The notes below the pieces were generated by a model that saw nothing but the letters and a program-made list of their open reading frames with translations, did no database searches and was not told the DNA's origin. A stretch of 6,591 bases of DNA from an uncultured Clostridia bacterium (GTDB lineage: Bacteria > Bacillota > Clostridia > Christensenellales > UBA1242). Where the stretch lies: positions 1 to 6,591 of the forward strand of contig CALDPW010000070.1 of NCBI GenBank assembly GCA_937911885.1, read 5' to 3'. A program made the translations under genes and the position numbers. Positions 5,654 to 6,591 of the stretch are shown here, in pieces (the stretch's first letter is position 1; each line of letters starts with the position of its first letter).

Positions 5654-5682
5654 GTTAGAACAATAATTGTTCTAACTTTTTT
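5654..5682 (+). terminator. Rho-independent terminator of the zinc-ribbon gene
   Basis: GTTAGAACAA (5654-5663) pairs perfectly with TTGTTCTAAC (5667-5676) across a TAA loop and runs into TTTTTT (5677-5682). It begins 17 bases after the stop codon. Confidence 0.9.
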
Positions 5683-5723
5683 ATTTGATAGGAATCAAAA
5701 TATTTATATTAAACAGTTTAATT

Positions 5724-5758
5724 AAAAAAACACTCTATCTATTTTGATAGAGTGTTTT
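5724..5758 (-). terminator. Rho-independent terminator of leuS
   Basis: On the minus strand, AAAACACTCTATC (complement of 5746-5758) pairs with GATAGAGTGTTTT (complement of 5727-5739) across a 6-base loop. It continues into a run of seven T (complement of 5724-5730). It begins 5 bases after the leuS stop codon. Confidence 0.9.
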
Positions 5759-5763
5759 ATGTG

Positions 5764-6591
5764 TTATTTTGCAATAATATTAACAAGTCTGTTTTGAATA
5801 ACAATAACTTTAACAACAGTTTTGCCGTTTAGAACATTTTGAACTTTTTCGTTGTTTAAGCTTTCGGTTTCAATTTGTTTATTATCTAAATTTGATGCAA
5901 AATTTAATCTTGTTACAATTTTATTGTTAATTTGAATAGCGTATTCAATTGTTTGTTTAACCAAATCGCTTTCTTTTGCAACTGGCCACATAACTTCTTC
6001 AATTTTTGGTTGATATCCACATTGATCCCAAATTTCTTCGCTTAGGTGAGGAGCAAATGGATTTAATAATTTTAACATTACTTTGTATTCTTCGCTAGTA
6101 ATGGTTTGTTGAGCTTCAAACTCGTTAGTTAAAATCATTATAGCCGAAATACCTGTGTTAAATTTAAGATTTTCAATATCTTCGCTAACTTTTTTAATTG
6201 CAGTTGCAATATTGTATTTTTGTTCTGGTCTAATTTCACCTTCAACTACTTTATTTTTTAATTCATAAATTCTTTCAAGCAAGCGTTTGCAAGGTTTCAT
6301 TGTTTCGTCGCTCCAAGGTTTTGTTGCAACATAGTCTCCCATAAACATTTGTCCCAATCTTGAAACATCGGCACCATAAGTATCAACATATTTCATTGGA
6401 TCAATTGTGTTGCCTTTTGATTTGCTCATTTTGCTACCATCGGTTGCCAAAATTAAACCTTGTTGAATACGTTTGTTAAATGGTTCGCTGGTTGGAACTA
6501 ATCCAATATCGTTAAAGAATTTGTGCCAGAATCTTGCATATAGTAAGTGACGAGTAACGTGTTCGCCGCCACCATTATAAATATCAACTTT
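5764..6591 (-). CDS. leuS: Leucyl-tRNA synthetase, C-terminal part (5' end outside the window)
   Basis: Class I aminoacyl-tRNA synthetase that charges tRNA-Leu in the cytoplasm. The frame is open to the right edge, so the 275 visible residues are roughly the last third of a protein usually near 800-870 residues. They start in the catalytic core with GGGEH (7-11) and the LeuRS-typical LLYARFWHK (16-24). The class I signature KMSKS (54-58, within KMSKSKGN) follows. Next come the helical anticodon-binding domain (about 80-190, with W-S-D and P-F-A-P-H-L-S-E-E-I-W) and the small C-terminal domain ending in a V-I-V-I-Q-N-R-L-V-N-I-I segment like the usual VIVVPGRLVNIVV. The usual VNGK turn of the C-terminal domain appears as INNK. 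An internal TTG at 6448-6450 is only a codon within the gene. It is convergent with the zinc-ribbon gene and has its own terminator. No frameshift is seen. Confidence 0.97.
   Translation of the reverse strand, partial: KVDIYNGGGEHVTRHLLYARFWHKFFNDIGLVPTSEPFNKRIQQGLILATDGSKMSKSKGNTIDPMKYVDTYGADVSRLGQMFMGDYVATKPWSDETMKPCKRLLERIYELKNKVVEGEIRPEQKYNIATAIKKVSEDIENLKFNTGISAIMILTNEFEAQQTITSEEYKVMLKLLNPFAPHLSEEIWDQCGYQPKIEEVMWPVAKESDLVKQTIEYAIQINNKIVTRLNFASNLDNKQIETESLNNEKVQNVLNGKTVVKVIVIQNRLVNIIAK

Noticed and set aside
6448..6450. TTG as start codon of a short minus-strand gene
   Set aside because: The frame continues to the window edge with conserved LeuRS sequence, including LLYARFWHK upstream of KMSKS; it is an internal Leu codon of leuS.
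1..6591. Mollicutes-type code with TGA as Trp
   Set aside because: All Trp codons seen are TGG and all visible genes are intact without reading TGA; TAA is the only stop used, so the code cannot be shown to differ from table 11.

Overview
The window is strongly AT-rich bacterial DNA with short intergenic gaps, strong rho-independent terminators and near-consensus sigma-70/sigma-A promoters. All six genes whose ends are visible stop with TAA. Tryptophan is encoded by TGG and no reading frame needs an in-frame TGA, so nothing here requires the Mollicutes code. The rubrerythrin, the UgtP/MGDG-synthase-type glycosyltransferase and the general style point to an anaerobic or microaerophilic low-GC Firmicute, perhaps an uncultured gut-type Clostridia or Bacilli lineage. 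That placement is inference.

Layout from left to right. (1) Positions 1-1377, plus strand: the 3' part of a large beta-rich, probably extracellular protein. It has three EF-hand/dockerin-like calcium loops followed by a DUF4097-like beta-solenoid. (2) Two terminators at 1387-1458 separate it from the convergent minus-strand genes. (3) Minus strand, 1466-2005: a rubrerythrin with its own promoter. (4) Minus strand, 2089-3429: a processive diacylglycerol glycosyltransferase-like enzyme with an extra basic tail. (5) A divergent promoter region at 3430-3577. (6) Plus strand, 3578-4900: a multi-spanning membrane protein of the MprF-flippase/UPF0104 family with an unusual CxxC-bearing N-terminal extension. 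(7) Plus strand, 4962-5636: a zinc-ribbon membrane protein, apparently read from a leaderless mRNA. (8) Terminators at 5654-5682 (plus) and 5724-5758 (minus) separate it from leuS, which runs off the right edge on the minus strand (5764-6591).

The most coherent functional link is the divergent pair at 2089-4900. One gene encodes an enzyme family that glycosylates diacylglycerol on the inner leaflet. The other encodes a family that contains lipid flippases. Together they could make and translocate a membrane glycolipid, but this is a hypothesis from adjacency only. Rubrerythrin (peroxide/oxygen defence), leuS (translation) and the surface protein look like unrelated neighbours.

No CRISPR array, tRNA, rRNA, transposase, phage gene or attachment site was seen. 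I found no clear evidence of a wholly new system. The points most worth a second look are the glycolipid gene pair, the leaderless zinc-ribbon gene and the calcium-loop surface protein.
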